Below are positions 1 through 9,257 of a DNA stretch of 64,000 nucleotides, in pieces. This DNA is from Belliella kenyensis (lineage in GTDB: Bacteria; Bacteroidota; Bacteroidia; Cytophagales; Cyclobacteriaceae), in assembly GCF_022549675.1 (NCBI RefSeq), contig NZ_JAKZGR010000002.1, positions 186,001 through 250,000 on the forward strand, given 5' to 3'. Under the pieces are notes generated by a model that saw only the letters and a list, made by a program, of their open reading frames with translations, made no database searches and was not told the DNA's origin. The translations under genes and the position numbers were made by a program. Within the stretch, counting starts at the first letter, position 1, and each line of letters begins with the position of its first letter.

Positions 1-1
1 G

Positions 2-412
2 CTTGGTTTTTTTGTAGGCTTTGACTCTTATCCTAAGCAAGTCTTGATGCCTCTTGGTTTTGGATGGCGAAGTTCCCTGAATCCTAATAGGAGAAATAGT
101 TTAAATATAGGACTTGATTTAGGGTATGGTTCGTCCTGGCTGGATAGGAAAGAAATAGAAGGTGTTTTTGAGAAATGGAATGAGGGAGGGGTTATGCTTA
201 GTCCTTTGGTTGGGATTGTAAGAAAATCAAAGAATGGTACTATGGCCTATACTTGGAATTTAGGATTCAGAAAGCAGTTTGCTTCTACTTTTGAGGGAGT
301 AAGGTCTTCCGGACTTAGTACCATTGAGGGGATTCGTCCTGGGTATGATTCGATTTTTGAAGAGAGCTATGTGTTCAACAGCCTTACCCTCAGATGGGGC
401 ATTCTTTTTTAA
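2..412 (+). CDS. C-terminal part of an outer-membrane beta-barrel protein (5' end outside window)
   Basis: The reading frame is open to the first base of the window, so only the C-terminal 136 or so residues are seen. They show alternating polar and hydrophobic stretches with many Gly, Tyr and Trp residues (LGYGSSW, YTWNLGF) and end in a strand TLRWGILF with a terminal Phe, the usual ending of outer-membrane beta-barrels recognised by the BAM machinery. The first ATG in the window is internal to the barrel, so it is not a credible start. The specific family cannot be named from this fragment. It lies about 46 bases before an ABC transporter gene and may or may not be cotranscribed with it. 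Confidence 0.6.
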   Translation, partial: LGFFVGFDSYPKQVLMPLGFGWRSSLNPNRRNSLNIGLDLGYGSSWLDRKEIEGVFEKWNEGGVMLSPLVGIVRKSKNGTMAYTWNLGFRKQFASTFEGVRSSGLSTIEGIRPGYDSIFEESYVFNSLTLRWGILF

Positions 413-458
413 GTTTTTTGTCAGGTAATCATTATCTTGCTTGAAATTTAGACAAGAT

Positions 459-1172
459 ATGCTAGAAGTAATCGGCTTAGTCAAAAAGTATGACAAGCAA
501 AATGCTGTCAACGATATCTCTTTTTCACTTCAAGGAGGAGAAGTGGTGGGCTTGTTAGGTCCAAATGGAGCGGGTAAAAGTACAACCATGAAATGTATCG
601 TGGGATTGTTACGAAAAACAGCTGGAGAGGTGTATATAGGTGGTCACGATCATCTGAGTGTAGAGGCTAAGCGATTTTTTTCTTACATTCCAGAGACACC
701 AAGTGTATATGATTTGCTTACTGTACAAGAACACATGCAGTTCATTGCACAAGCATATGGCCTATCTGATTGGAAGACGAGAGCTACAGCGCTTTTTGAG
801 TACTATGATTTACATGACAAAAAGGATAAGCTAGGGAGAGATCTTTCTAAAGGAATGAGGCAAAAAGTTTCTATTTGCTGTGCTTTACTTCCTGATCCAC
901 AGTTATTGTTTTTTGATGAGCCTATGATAGGCTTAGACCCAAAAGCTATCAGGAATACAAAAAAGATTTTCAAAGATTTAAAAGATCAAGGGAAAACAAT
1001 TTTGGTAAGTACTCATTTGATAGATTCGGTAGAAAGTATTGCAGACAGAATCATGATCATGAAAGACGGAAGTATTGTTGGGAATGATACTTTGGAAAAG
1101 CTGAAGCTACAAATGGTAGAGGCAGGTTATAGTTTGGAAGATTTATTTTTAGAATTGACAAAAGATGAATGA
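459..1172 (+). CDS. ABC transporter ATP-binding protein
   Basis: This is the cytoplasmic ATPase of an ABC exporter. Walker A is GPNGAGKST near residue 35, the signature is LSKGMRQKV, Walker B with the catalytic Glu is LLFFDEP, followed by the D-loop GLDP and the switch His in LVSTHL. At about 237 residues it contains one nucleotide-binding domain of the CcmA/NatA type. I prefer the ATG at 459 (MLEVIGLVKKYD); a TTG 18 bases upstream is in frame but less likely. The stop overlaps the start of the following membrane protein by 8 bases, so the two are translationally coupled and should form one transporter. The substrate is unknown. Confidence 0.93.
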   Translation: MLEVIGLVKKYDKQNAVNDISFSLQGGEVVGLLGPNGAGKSTTMKCIVGLLRKTAGEVYIGGHDHLSVEAKRFFSYIPETPSVYDLLTVQEHMQFIAQAYGLSDWKTRATALFEYYDLHDKKDKLGRDLSKGMRQKVSICCALLPDPQLLFFDEPMIGLDPKAIRNTKKIFKDLKDQGKTILVSTHLIDSVESIADRIMIMKDGSIVGNDTLEKLKLQMVEAGYSLEDLFLELTKDE

Positions 1173-2826
1173 AATCAAGTTACTGTTCAGAAAGGATATC
1201 CTCATTCTGTTCAATAATATCAAACTGATCCTCAAGAATCCATTAAGGCTTTTGCCTTATTTGTTTGTGGTTGGGTACTTTAGTTTTTTCTATTTCAGGA
1301 GAACAGTGAAGTCCACAGAGTCCATGCCTGAGGTGGATTTGGATCAGATACAAGATGCTGCAAATGCACTAGATGTAGTTCCAGATAAGTATTATGCAAA
1401 GCTGGCCGTGATCGGAGGGTTGACCTTGATAGCAGTAGCCGTTTTGATGTTTCAATTGTTTCGAGCTACGAAGAAAAATATCAGTTTTTTTACGATGGCG
1501 GATGTGAATATGCTGTTTACTTCACCAGTTTCACCTTCCAATATTTTGATATATTATATGATCAGATCTATTCTGCCTGTTTTGGGAGGGAGTATTTTTT
1601 TTATGCTATATGCAAGTGCACAGGTAGTGAATCAGATTGGGATGGGTATTGCTGAAGTGATTATGATGGGGTTCGGATTGGCCTTGTTTGTGTTTATGCT
1701 ATTTCCATTGAAGTTTTTGATATATACTTTACACACCAAGTACAATGTTTTAGATTATGTCAAGAGAGGTGTCTTTGTACTAGGTTTGATATTGTTTTTG
1801 ATGATAATCATACCAGGTTTGATGGCAGATAAATTTTGGCATGGTATGTTTGCTTGGATTGCATCTCCATGGTTTGATTTCTTTCCTTTGGTAGGGTGGA
1901 GTAGGGCTATTATGCTTTATCCTTCTCATGAGAATATATGGTTGGTGACTGGTTTTTCTACCGTATATTTTCTGGTTTTTGGGCTAGTTCTTCATACTGT
2001 AATACGCCATTCGGGATATTATTATGAAGATGTATTGGAATCCACAAAAAGTAAAGAGGAAGCCAAAGAAAAAGTAAAGGGCAAGAAAGAAGCTAATGAG
2101 TCTAGCTTGAGTCTAAATGCTAAAAAGCAGCTTGATGTTCCAGATTTTGGCTTTGGAGCCAAAGCTTTGTATTGGAGGAATTATGTACATAGTTCCAGAC
2201 AAGATTTTCATCCACTTTTTGGACTTTATGGATTAGGATTTGCGGGCTTGTCATTTATATTTGCAGGCCTTACATACTTTGATTGGTTTTCACATCAAGT
2301 GATTTATTTTTATTTGTTGATTTTGATTTTTATCTATTGGATAGCTGGAATGGGAAGAAACAATGTAGGGGATTTGAAGAAGCCGTATTTTATCCTTATT
2401 CCAGCTTCATGGGCTGCTAAGTTTTGGAATCTGATCAAATTAGACTTAATGCAGACCTTAATTTTTGCGTTAATATTGATAGTTCCTACTGTTTTTATCG
2501 CTAAGTTGAGTCTTTTACTTATTCCAGCATTTGTCTTAGCCATGTTGATGTTTTATTTATCAGGGTTTGCGATGACTACTGTGACCAATGTTGGTTTTGA
2601 AGAAGGGTGGGATAGGAAACTGATCAAACCTGTGATGACGATTGGGGTGTTGCTGTTTGGTTTCGTGCCAGCCATTGGTACGGGTCTTTTTGTATTTATC
2701 ATCAGCAAGCAGTTTGCTTATGGAATGATTGGGATTTGTGTTGGGATGGCTTTGGTGACTGGTGTGATGCTACATGTAGCCATGGATTTGATCAGCAAGA
2801 TAGAGTTCAAAGAGCAAGAGGGGTGA
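1165..2826 (+). CDS. ABC exporter membrane (permease) protein
   Basis: A 553-residue polytopic inner-membrane protein with roughly ten to twelve hydrophobic segments in two groups, separated by a charged, Lys/Glu-rich cytoplasmic loop near residues 290-320. The segment ADVNMLFTSPVSP before a membrane helix resembles the putative ABC exporter permeases (PF16962-like) in which a cytoplasmic helix contacts the ATPase. Its start lies within the end of the ATPase gene, so it is the partner permease. Substrate and direction are inferred only from the family (exporter); the assignment to PF16962 is by memory of the motif and needs a profile search. Confidence 0.75.
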   Translation: MNEIKLLFRKDILILFNNIKLILKNPLRLLPYLFVVGYFSFFYFRRTVKSTESMPEVDLDQIQDAANALDVVPDKYYAKLAVIGGLTLIAVAVLMFQLFRATKKNISFFTMADVNMLFTSPVSPSNILIYYMIRSILPVLGGSIFFMLYASAQVVNQIGMGIAEVIMMGFGLALFVFMLFPLKFLIYTLHTKYNVLDYVKRGVFVLGLILFLMIIIPGLMADKFWHGMFAWIASPWFDFFPLVGWSRAIMLYPSHENIWLVTGFSTVYFLVFGLVLHTVIRHSGYYYEDVLESTKSKEEAKEKVKGKKEANESSLSLNAKKQLDVPDFGFGAKALYWRNYVHSSRQDFHPLFGLYGLGFAGLSFIFAGLTYFDWFSHQVIYFYLLILIFIYWIAGMGRNNVGDLKKPYFILIPASWAAKFWNLIKLDLMQTLIFALILIVPTVFIAKLSLLLIPAFVLAMLMFYLSGFAMTTVTNVGFEEGWDRKLIKPVMTIGVLLFGFVPAIGTGLFVFIISKQFAYGMIGICVGMALVTGVMLHVAMDLISKIEFKEQEG

Positions 2827-2948
2827 GTGTAATACTTGCATCAATATAGAAAAAAGTGTGTTCATGTAATTTCTAATGAATTAAATCTTTTAAAGTCTCT
2901 TCTCGTACCGTTCAGAGTAATATATAATCCATTGTATTTTGTTGGTAA

Positions 2949-4052
2949 TCAATTGTTTGGTGAATTGTTTAAATCGTAGACATAGATGTTATTGTCTTTC
3001 TCAAAAGGTAAATAGCAATAGACCTTATTTTTTTTGAAATCTACTGCAAACGATTCAATAAACTTATCGTCAGATAAACTGTACTTAGTTATAAGATTTC
3101 CTTCCCAGTCAAAAACCAAGAAGTTTAAATCAGAATAAGAATAGTTTGAATAAATATCTTCTGAAGTATTGTTGTAGCTTAAGCCAAAGATATAATCCTC
3201 ATTGGAGTCTAATTCACTGATATAGTGTTTTGAATCAAATTTGCCGCTCTTAGCATATGCTATCAGTGCATTTTCGATACTTTGAGTGTTATCATAATAT
3301 ATGCTTTTAAGTCTTTCAAGATGGAAATTATATAATTCAAGATTTGGAATCAGAAGAGTAGCAGCTGCAATTTTTTGTTTTTTTTCATTTACCGCAATCG
3401 CTGATCTGTATATTGGATATAGTAAAGATTGATCTAATTTATAGTTTAATTCGGGAGTATATGAGATGCTTTGAAAAGCCTTGTCTTGCTTGTTGTAAAG
3501 CGTGAATTTATGAGATCCTTCAGGAATTCCTAAATAGAATTCAGGTGAATCGTAATAAAAATGCAAGTAATAAAAATCCTTTTCTTCTAAGCGGTATTGT
3601 TTATGGAAGTTCTTTTTTTGATCAATCATCCCTAGTAGATTGATTTTATTTAACTCAATCTTTTGATAATCATACAATGTAATTTCGGGAGTGCCATCTA
3701 ACTCATCAAAAGATACTTGTTTAAGTAAATATGGATCAGCAAAATCAAGTTCTCCATGACCATTATTCCCATATTCACCCAGTAATTTAAAACTATTTGT
3801 ACTATATACTTTTAAAATTTTTTCATGGTTTTGTTGAATTACCAAAAATGTATCAACAACCATTAAATTGACGTTTTTTTTGCTGTATACTATTATGTCT
3901 TCAATGGCTTTTCCTTGAATAGATATTTCCTCAGCAAAGGTCAAAATTGATTCTTTGTTATTTTTGCAGCTAGTTATAGAAAATAATATTGTAGCAGCTA
4001 TTGATAATTTTAAAAAGCACGGAATATTTTTTTCTATTAATTCCCGAATCAT
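2949..4052 (-). CDS. TolB-like 6-bladed beta-propeller lipoprotein
   Basis: A predicted lipoprotein: from the ATG at 4052 the N-terminus has basic residues, a hydrophobic stretch (LSIAATILFSITSC) and a lipobox Cys. An in-frame ATG 183 bases further upstream would add an implausible non-signal extension, so I chose the inner start. The mature part (about 330 residues) has repeated beta-rich units with aromatic residues, such as ITLYDYQKIELNKI and NFLVFDWEGNLI, like the BF3164/TolB-like propeller lipoproteins common in Bacteroidota. No catalytic motif is visible. It is a single gene convergent with the ABC operon. Function unknown; a periplasmic or surface binding role is likely from the fold. 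Confidence 0.6.
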   Translation of the reverse strand: MIRELIEKNIPCFLKLSIAATILFSITSCKNNKESILTFAEEISIQGKAIEDIIVYSKKNVNLMVVDTFLVIQQNHEKILKVYSTNSFKLLGEYGNNGHGELDFADPYLLKQVSFDELDGTPEITLYDYQKIELNKINLLGMIDQKKNFHKQYRLEEKDFYYLHFYYDSPEFYLGIPEGSHKFTLYNKQDKAFQSISYTPELNYKLDQSLLYPIYRSAIAVNEKKQKIAAATLLIPNLELYNFHLERLKSIYYDNTQSIENALIAYAKSGKFDSKHYISELDSNEDYIFGLSYNNTSEDIYSNYSYSDLNFLVFDWEGNLITKYSLSDDKFIESFAVDFKKNKVYCYLPFEKDNNIYVYDLNNSPNN

Positions 4053-4464
4053 ATTAAATCGATTTTTTAATTGTTTGAACTTTAGTTCAATTAATAATTT
4101 AAGGGTGTTATGTTGGGAATTTGATGATAGAACTAAATTTTTGCATAAAATTTTAATGATTGAATGTCCATTTTGTGGGTAATTAATGTGAATAATGCAT
4201 TTCATTTGCCATGGCTTCTTGATATAAATATACAAAATTTAAAGACTTTTTTAGTTTTGAAGTATTTTGTATTAATTGAATGCTTTATCCTAAAAATAAA
4301 GATCGGGAATTATTTTAAATTCTTATTTATTTCTTCTGATTCAGGCTTATGCTAAAGGGTTTAGATGCATGATCTATCGGAATCCTGTCCTCTAAAAACT
4401 CAACACCTTCCTTTCTACTTTAAAATTATTTGTAACTTGCCCTGAAATTAGCAATAGCGATCTT
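4053..4464. other. AT-rich intergenic stretch between divergent genes
   Basis: This 412-base stretch separates the divergently transcribed lipoprotein gene (minus) and cystathionine beta-synthase gene (plus). Short open frames here have no family signal and low-complexity composition. It should contain both promoters, but I could not pick a convincing TTG/TAnnTTTG-type promoter. Confidence 0.4.
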
Positions 4465-5832
4465 ATGATTTACAATTCAATAATAGAGACAATAGGTAAT
4501 ACACCTCTTATCAGACTGAACAATCTGAACAAAGGTATCAAAGGAGATATCTTAGTGAAGGTAGAATATTTCAATCCGGGGAATTCTATGAAAGATAGGA
4601 TGGCGATCAAGATGGTAGAAGATGCAGAGAAGGAAGGAATATTGAAGCCAGGGGGAACAATCATCGAGGGCACTAGTGGTAATACAGGGATGGGATTAGC
4701 CCTTGCGGCCATTGCCAAAGGGTATAAGTGTATCTTTACCATGGCTGATAAGCAATCTAAAGAGAAAATAGATATTTTAAAGGCTGTGGGGGCTGAGGTA
4801 ATTGTATGTCCTACCAACGTGTCTCCTGAAGATCCAAGGTCGTATTATTCTGTGGCTAAAAAGCTCAATCAAGATATACCTAATTCATTTTATCCAAATC
4901 AGTACGACAACTTGTCAAATTGGAAGGCGCATTATGAAACCACAGGTCCTGAAATCTGGAAGGATACAGAAGGGAAAATCACCCATTATGCAGCAGGAGT
5001 AGGTACTGGGGGGTCGATGTGTGGTACAGCCAGGTATCTAAAAGAACAGAATCCTGATATCATCACTGTAGGGATAGATACTTATGGATCTGTGTTCAAG
5101 AAATACAAAGAAACAGGCGTGTTTGATGAAAACGAAATCTATCCTTATTTGACAGAGGGAATTGGAGAAGACATTTTGCCTAAAAATGTGGACTTTGATA
5201 TGATTGATCATTTTGTAAAAGTTACGGACAAAGATTCTGCTGTGATGACCAGAAGGCTTTCTAGAGAAGAAGGACTTTTTGTGGGTTGGTCTTGTGGTTC
5301 TGCTGTACATGGTGCATTGGAGTATGCCAAAGAACACTTGAAAGAAGGAGATACTATGGTGATTATTTTGCCAGATCATGGTACAAGGTATTTGGGAAAG
5401 GTATATAATGATGATTGGATGAGAAATCATGGTTTCCTGGAAAACAAAACCTTCGGTACTGCTAGAGATATATTATCATCTAGAAATGGCAGTTATCAAC
5501 TTGTCGTTACGCAGAAGTCAGATAAAATCAAAGATGCCATTGCCTTGATGAACAAGACAAGTGTGTCACAAATACCCGTAATGGAAGATGGCCATGTGGT
5601 AGGATGCTTGACAGATAATAAGTTGTTAAGCAAAATCATTGAGAACCCAGAGCTGAAAGATGCACCTGTATCTGAGGTAATGGAAGATTCTATGAAATTT
5701 GTGGCTTTGGATAGTACTTTGGATGTATTGTCCTCTATGGTGGACAAGGAAAAAGCAGTATTGGTAAGGGATGATCATCATCAGATTCATATCATTACCA
5801 AACATGATATTTTAGAAGCCATTACCAAATAG
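4465..5832 (+). CDS. cbs: Cystathionine beta-synthase with C-terminal CBS domain pair
   Basis: A cytoplasmic PLP-dependent beta-replacement enzyme expected to condense serine and homocysteine to cystathionine (transsulfuration). The fold-type II core occupies about residues 1-320: the PLP lysine is K43 in NPGNSMKDR, the substrate loop is EGTSGNTG, and the phosphate-binding loop is GTGGS. Residues about 335-455 form two CBS repeats (VSQIPVMEDGHVVG and a second copy), which in this family regulate activity by binding adenosyl ligands. Length (455) fits the CBS-domain form rather than plain cysteine synthase. It is monocistronic as far as can be seen. A cysteine synthase role cannot be excluded by sequence alone. 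Confidence 0.88.
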   Translation: MIYNSIIETIGNTPLIRLNNLNKGIKGDILVKVEYFNPGNSMKDRMAIKMVEDAEKEGILKPGGTIIEGTSGNTGMGLALAAIAKGYKCIFTMADKQSKEKIDILKAVGAEVIVCPTNVSPEDPRSYYSVAKKLNQDIPNSFYPNQYDNLSNWKAHYETTGPEIWKDTEGKITHYAAGVGTGGSMCGTARYLKEQNPDIITVGIDTYGSVFKKYKETGVFDENEIYPYLTEGIGEDILPKNVDFDMIDHFVKVTDKDSAVMTRRLSREEGLFVGWSCGSAVHGALEYAKEHLKEGDTMVIILPDHGTRYLGKVYNDDWMRNHGFLENKTFGTARDILSSRNGSYQLVVTQKSDKIKDAIALMNKTSVSQIPVMEDGHVVGCLTDNKLLSKIIENPELKDAPVSEVMEDSMKFVALDSTLDVLSSMVDKEKAVLVRDDHHQIHIITKHDILEAITK

Positions 5833-5943
5833 ACAATCGGTGTATAAGTTTATTATATAATTGTATTTAGGTTACTTGAGAAAAGTCGAACTTCTTTAGA
5901 AGTTTTTGGAAACTGGCTTTAAGCAGGTTTAATAGATGAAGAC

Positions 5944-6834
5944 ATGATGATTATAGACCCAAAAAATGCAACGGCAGGAGAGTTTCAAGCAATATTACAA
6001 GGTGCAGTAGCTCCTCGTCCAATTGCATTTGCTAGTACCATTGACACTGATGGTCAAGTAAACTTGAGCCCTTTCAGCTATTTCAATGTATTCAGTGCAA
6101 ACCCACCAATTTTGGTATTCTCTCCGGCAAGAAGAGTTCGTGACAATACCAATAAGCATACCCTAGAAAATGTAGAGGCAGTAAGGGAGGTTGTGATCAA
6201 TATTGTGAGTTTTTCTATGGTAGAGCAAATGTCTTTATCCTCCACTGAGTATGAAAAAGGGGTTAATGAGTTTCAAAAATCTGGATTGACAGAAGAACCT
6301 TCACTATTGGTCACCCCTCCAAGGGTAAAAGAAGCTCCTGTTGCATTTGAATGCAAAGTGACTGATATAATCTCGCTCGGAGATCAAGGTGGAGCGGGCA
6401 ATTTGGTGATCTGTGAAGTGCTACTTGCTAGAGTCAAGGAGGAAGTCCTAGATGCCAAGGGAAGTATTGATCCTTTTAAGCTTGATGCAGTGTCCAGGAT
6501 GGGAGGGAATTGGTATTGTAGGGCCAATGGCGCAGCTTTGTTTGAGATTCCAAAGCCTCTCAGAACCAAAGGTATTGGCGTAGACCAGATTCCTGATGCT
6601 ATCAAAAATAGCCATGTTTTGACGGGGAATAATCTTGGGAGGTTAGGGAATGTAGAAGCTTTGCCTTCCAAATTCGATATTTTAAATTATGGTGACCGTC
6701 CTGAAATCGCAGAGATGAAAGTGCGTTTTCAAAATGATCCAGAAAGTCTTCAATATTACCTGCAAGAGCATGCCAAAGAATTGTTAGAGCAAGGCTTGGT
6801 AGCGGAAGCTTGGATGGTTTTATTGCAAACTTAA
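5944..6834 (+). CDS. Flavin reductase family protein (FMN-binding split barrel)
   Basis: A soluble 296-residue protein whose N-terminal 200 residues match the flavin reductase/flavoredoxin fold: the entry VAPRPIAFASTID, then NLSPFSYFNVFSANPPILVFS, is the classic FMN-binding pattern of this family. The C-terminal 90 residues (LGNVEALPSKFDI onward) are a helical tail typical of the Bacteroidota subgroup. It probably reduces or binds FMN for an unknown partner. Two consecutive ATG codons at 5944 and 5947 can both start it. A bidirectional hairpin terminator lies 45 bases after the stop. Confidence 0.85.
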   Translation: MMIIDPKNATAGEFQAILQGAVAPRPIAFASTIDTDGQVNLSPFSYFNVFSANPPILVFSPARRVRDNTNKHTLENVEAVREVVINIVSFSMVEQMSLSSTEYEKGVNEFQKSGLTEEPSLLVTPPRVKEAPVAFECKVTDIISLGDQGGAGNLVICEVLLARVKEEVLDAKGSIDPFKLDAVSRMGGNWYCRANGAALFEIPKPLRTKGIGVDQIPDAIKNSHVLTGNNLGRLGNVEALPSKFDILNYGDRPEIAEMKVRFQNDPESLQYYLQEHAKELLEQGLVAEAWMVLLQT

Positions 6835-6878
6835 CCATATGGTAATTTCGTAGGTAAACTTGAATAAAGAGAGATAAT

Positions 6879-6909
6879 AAAAAAGGGGAGCTTTTGACTC
6901 CCCTTTTTT
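6879..6909. terminator. Bidirectional rho-independent terminator
   Basis: A 12-base perfect stem (A-rich then GGGGAG on the left arm, CTCCCC then T-rich on the right) with a 7-base loop lies between the convergent flavin reductase gene and sppA. The A run on one side and T run on the other let it work in both directions. Confidence 0.85.
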
Positions 6910-6910
6910 A

Positions 6911-8671
6911 TTATTTGATGATCAGATCATATGGGGTTCTGTACAAAGTTCCTTCGTACTTTTGTAGCTTATCCAATTGATGTATAATAGGATAGAGGTC
7001 TCCATACTTGTTTTTCAAGTATTTTACTTGGACATCATTCCCAATCGTAGAAAAGAGTGTTTCAAACCATGTTTTTTGTTGAGGTAAGTAGACTATTTTA
7101 AAGTCGTCAGCCACTTCAGCTTTTGCAGCAGCCACTTGAATAGCATCTTCCAGTCCACCGAGTAGATCAACCAGCCCGTTTTCTTTGGCTTGGATTCCTG
7201 ACCACACTCTGCCACTAGCTACTTGAAGTACTTGTTCTTTTTCCATGCTTCTCCCTTCTGCTACTCTAGAGATAAACGTATCGTATCCGTCATTTACCGA
7301 TTCTTGATAGATTGATTTTTCTAAGTCAGTTAACTTTCTTGTGACACTTAGAAAATCAGAGAGCTCTCCAGTTTTTACCACATCTGTGGTTATACCTAGT
7401 TTATTTTTTAGCAATCCTTCTGCATTGAACCATAATCCAAAAATCCCGATAGAGCCAGTGATTGTATTTGGTTGAGCAAAAATAGTGTCCGCAGGTGCAG
7501 CGATGTAATAGCCTCCCGAAGCAGCAACTTCACTCATGGAAGCAATGATTGGTTTTTCTTTTTTTGCTTCACTTAGTGCTCTCCAGATAACTTCCGATGC
7601 CAATGCTGACCCTCCTGGGGAGTTGATTCTAAGTACAATCGCTTTAATGTCTTTATCATTTTTCGCTTTATTGATCTCTTGTACGAGGGATTCAGAAGCG
7701 ATCACACCTTCAGATTTTCCGCTTACGATTTCGCCTTCTGCGATGATCACAGCAATTTTATTTTTAGAGAGTTTGTTTTTTGATTTTGCTGATTTATTGA
7801 TTGTAGTGACATTTATGGTGTTGATTTTATCATCTTCATCAAGTTCCAGTTTTTCTTTGATCAGATCTCTTACCTGATCTTCGTACCACAGACCGTCTAC
7901 TAAGCCTAGTTCAAGAGCATCTTTGTTTTTGCGAACTAGCATTTTGCTATTGATTACCTTCAGGCTATCGACTGGTATACCTCGACTATCTGCCACTTTG
8001 CTGATGGCAAAGTCATTCAGATCATTCAAAAATGCAGTGGTTTGTAGCCTGTTTTCTTCACTCATTTTGTCCAACAAAAATGGCTCAACAGCACTTTTGA
8101 ACTCTCCAACTCGAAAGACAACTGGCTCTACCTCGAGTTTTTCAAAAAGTCCCTTGAAAAAAGTGATCTCACTTGAAAAGCCATTGTATTCAATTCCTCC
8201 TTGTGGATTGAGGTAAACTTCGTCAGCGACAGAGCTCAGGAAATATCCGCTCTCGGAATAGATTTCATCATATGCTATGATGAACTTTCCTGATTCTTTG
8301 AATGCGATCAGCTCATTTCTCAACTCTTCTAGCATGGCTTGACCAGCGAACACCATCCCTGTTCGCAAATAGATACCTTTGACATCATCTTGCTCTTTGG
8401 CAGTAGTGATGGCTGTCTTTAAGTTTGTTAACCCAACTGTAGATACCGAAGTGAAAGGTCCAAATGAAGATAGGTCAATGTCATCATCATTTGTTCTCTC
8501 TACAATGCTTCTACCATTGAGGTCTAGCACCAAGACCGTCTTTTCCTTGATTTTTACTTCACTATCCGAAGAAGATGCTATGGCTATGATCCCCACTAAA
8601 ATAAAAAAACTCAATACAGTAAAGACTAATAAGCCAACGATTACTGCTAAAACATTCCCTAGAAATTTCAT
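6911..8671 (-). CDS. sppA: Signal peptide peptidase SppA, 67 kDa type
   Basis: A membrane-anchored serine protease of the S49 family that degrades cleaved signal peptides. Residues 8-35 form one N-terminal membrane anchor. As in the long (67K) form there are two tandem S49 domains: the general base Lys is K192 (GEFKSAVEP) in the first and the nucleophile Ser is S355 (SPGGSALAS) in the second, matching the Ser-Lys dyad of E. coli SppA. Length 586 is usual for the long form. The gene is divergent from folK with only about 40 bases between them, so their promoters overlap. Confidence 0.93.
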   Translation of the reverse strand: MKFLGNVLAVIVGLLVFTVLSFFILVGIIAIASSSDSEVKIKEKTVLVLDLNGRSIVERTNDDDIDLSSFGPFTSVSTVGLTNLKTAITTAKEQDDVKGIYLRTGMVFAGQAMLEELRNELIAFKESGKFIIAYDEIYSESGYFLSSVADEVYLNPQGGIEYNGFSSEITFFKGLFEKLEVEPVVFRVGEFKSAVEPFLLDKMSEENRLQTTAFLNDLNDFAISKVADSRGIPVDSLKVINSKMLVRKNKDALELGLVDGLWYEDQVRDLIKEKLELDEDDKINTINVTTINKSAKSKNKLSKNKIAVIIAEGEIVSGKSEGVIASESLVQEINKAKNDKDIKAIVLRINSPGGSALASEVIWRALSEAKKEKPIIASMSEVAASGGYYIAAPADTIFAQPNTITGSIGIFGLWFNAEGLLKNKLGITTDVVKTGELSDFLSVTRKLTDLEKSIYQESVNDGYDTFISRVAEGRSMEKEQVLQVASGRVWSGIQAKENGLVDLLGGLEDAIQVAAAKAEVADDFKIVYLPQQKTWFETLFSTIGNDVQVKYLKNKYGDLYPIIHQLDKLQKYEGTLYRTPYDLIIK

Positions 8672-8712
8672 GCATATTATGTTTAAGCTACTAAAATACT
8701 GTATTTTTATTT

Positions 8713-9234
8713 ATGGATAAACTACAAGAGGAAATAAATCCTTTGCATCAAGTAGTCTTGCTCATTGGAGGAAACCTTGGGGATAGGTTTAGATTGATAG
8801 CTGATGCTAAGAGGAAAATACTAAAGGAAATTGGGGAGGTAAAAAAACAATCTTCCCTATATGAGACTGCTGCATGGGGTGAAAAATCTACCATGGATTT
8901 TATCAATCAAGCTCTGCTTATATATACCACTTTGAGTGCGCAAGAAGTACTTCATGTAGCTTTGAGTATTGAGAAAAGCTTGGGGAGAGAGCGTGTTGAA
9001 AAGTGGGGGGATAGAACAATGGATATTGATGTCATATTCTATGGTGACAGCATCATCGATGAACCAGACCTCATTATCCCCCATCCATTCATGAAAGAAA
9101 GAAAGTTTGTACTAGTACCAATTGTGGAGATTTTACCTGACTGGATACACCCTGTTTTGAAAATGAGTATGAAAGAAATGCTGTCAGCATGTGAAGATCA
9201 ATGTGATGTTCGAGAGATTAGGGAAGGGGAGTAG
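8713..9234 (+). CDS. folK: 2-amino-4-hydroxy-6-hydroxymethyldihydropteridine pyrophosphokinase
   Basis: The enzyme transfers pyrophosphate from ATP to 6-hydroxymethyl-dihydropterin in folate synthesis. Family motifs are all present: GGNLGDR near the N-terminus, YETAAWG, and the metal/ATP segment WGDRTMDIDVIFYGD followed by IPHPFMKERKFVLVP. Length 173 is normal. It stands alone here, divergent from sppA; other folate genes are not nearby. Confidence 0.93.
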   Translation: MDKLQEEINPLHQVVLLIGGNLGDRFRLIADAKRKILKEIGEVKKQSSLYETAAWGEKSTMDFINQALLIYTTLSAQEVLHVALSIEKSLGRERVEKWGDRTMDIDVIFYGDSIIDEPDLIIPHPFMKERKFVLVPIVEILPDWIHPVLKMSMKEMLSACEDQCDVREIREGE

Positions 9235-9257
9235 TAGTAGTAGGAATATTAAAAAAT

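Noticed and set aside
441-458. TTG start 18 bases ahead of the ABC ATPase ATG
   Set aside because: The family N-terminus fits the ATG at 459 and the added residues match nothing in ABC ATPases.
3955-4355. Two short plus-strand open frames near the lipoprotein gene start
   Set aside because: They overlap the opposite-strand gene or AT-rich intergenic DNA and are rich in Phe, Ile and Asn without any motif.
5038-5430. 130-residue minus-strand frame inside the cystathionine beta-synthase gene
   Set aside because: Shadow of a well-supported gene; no motif and strongly biased composition.
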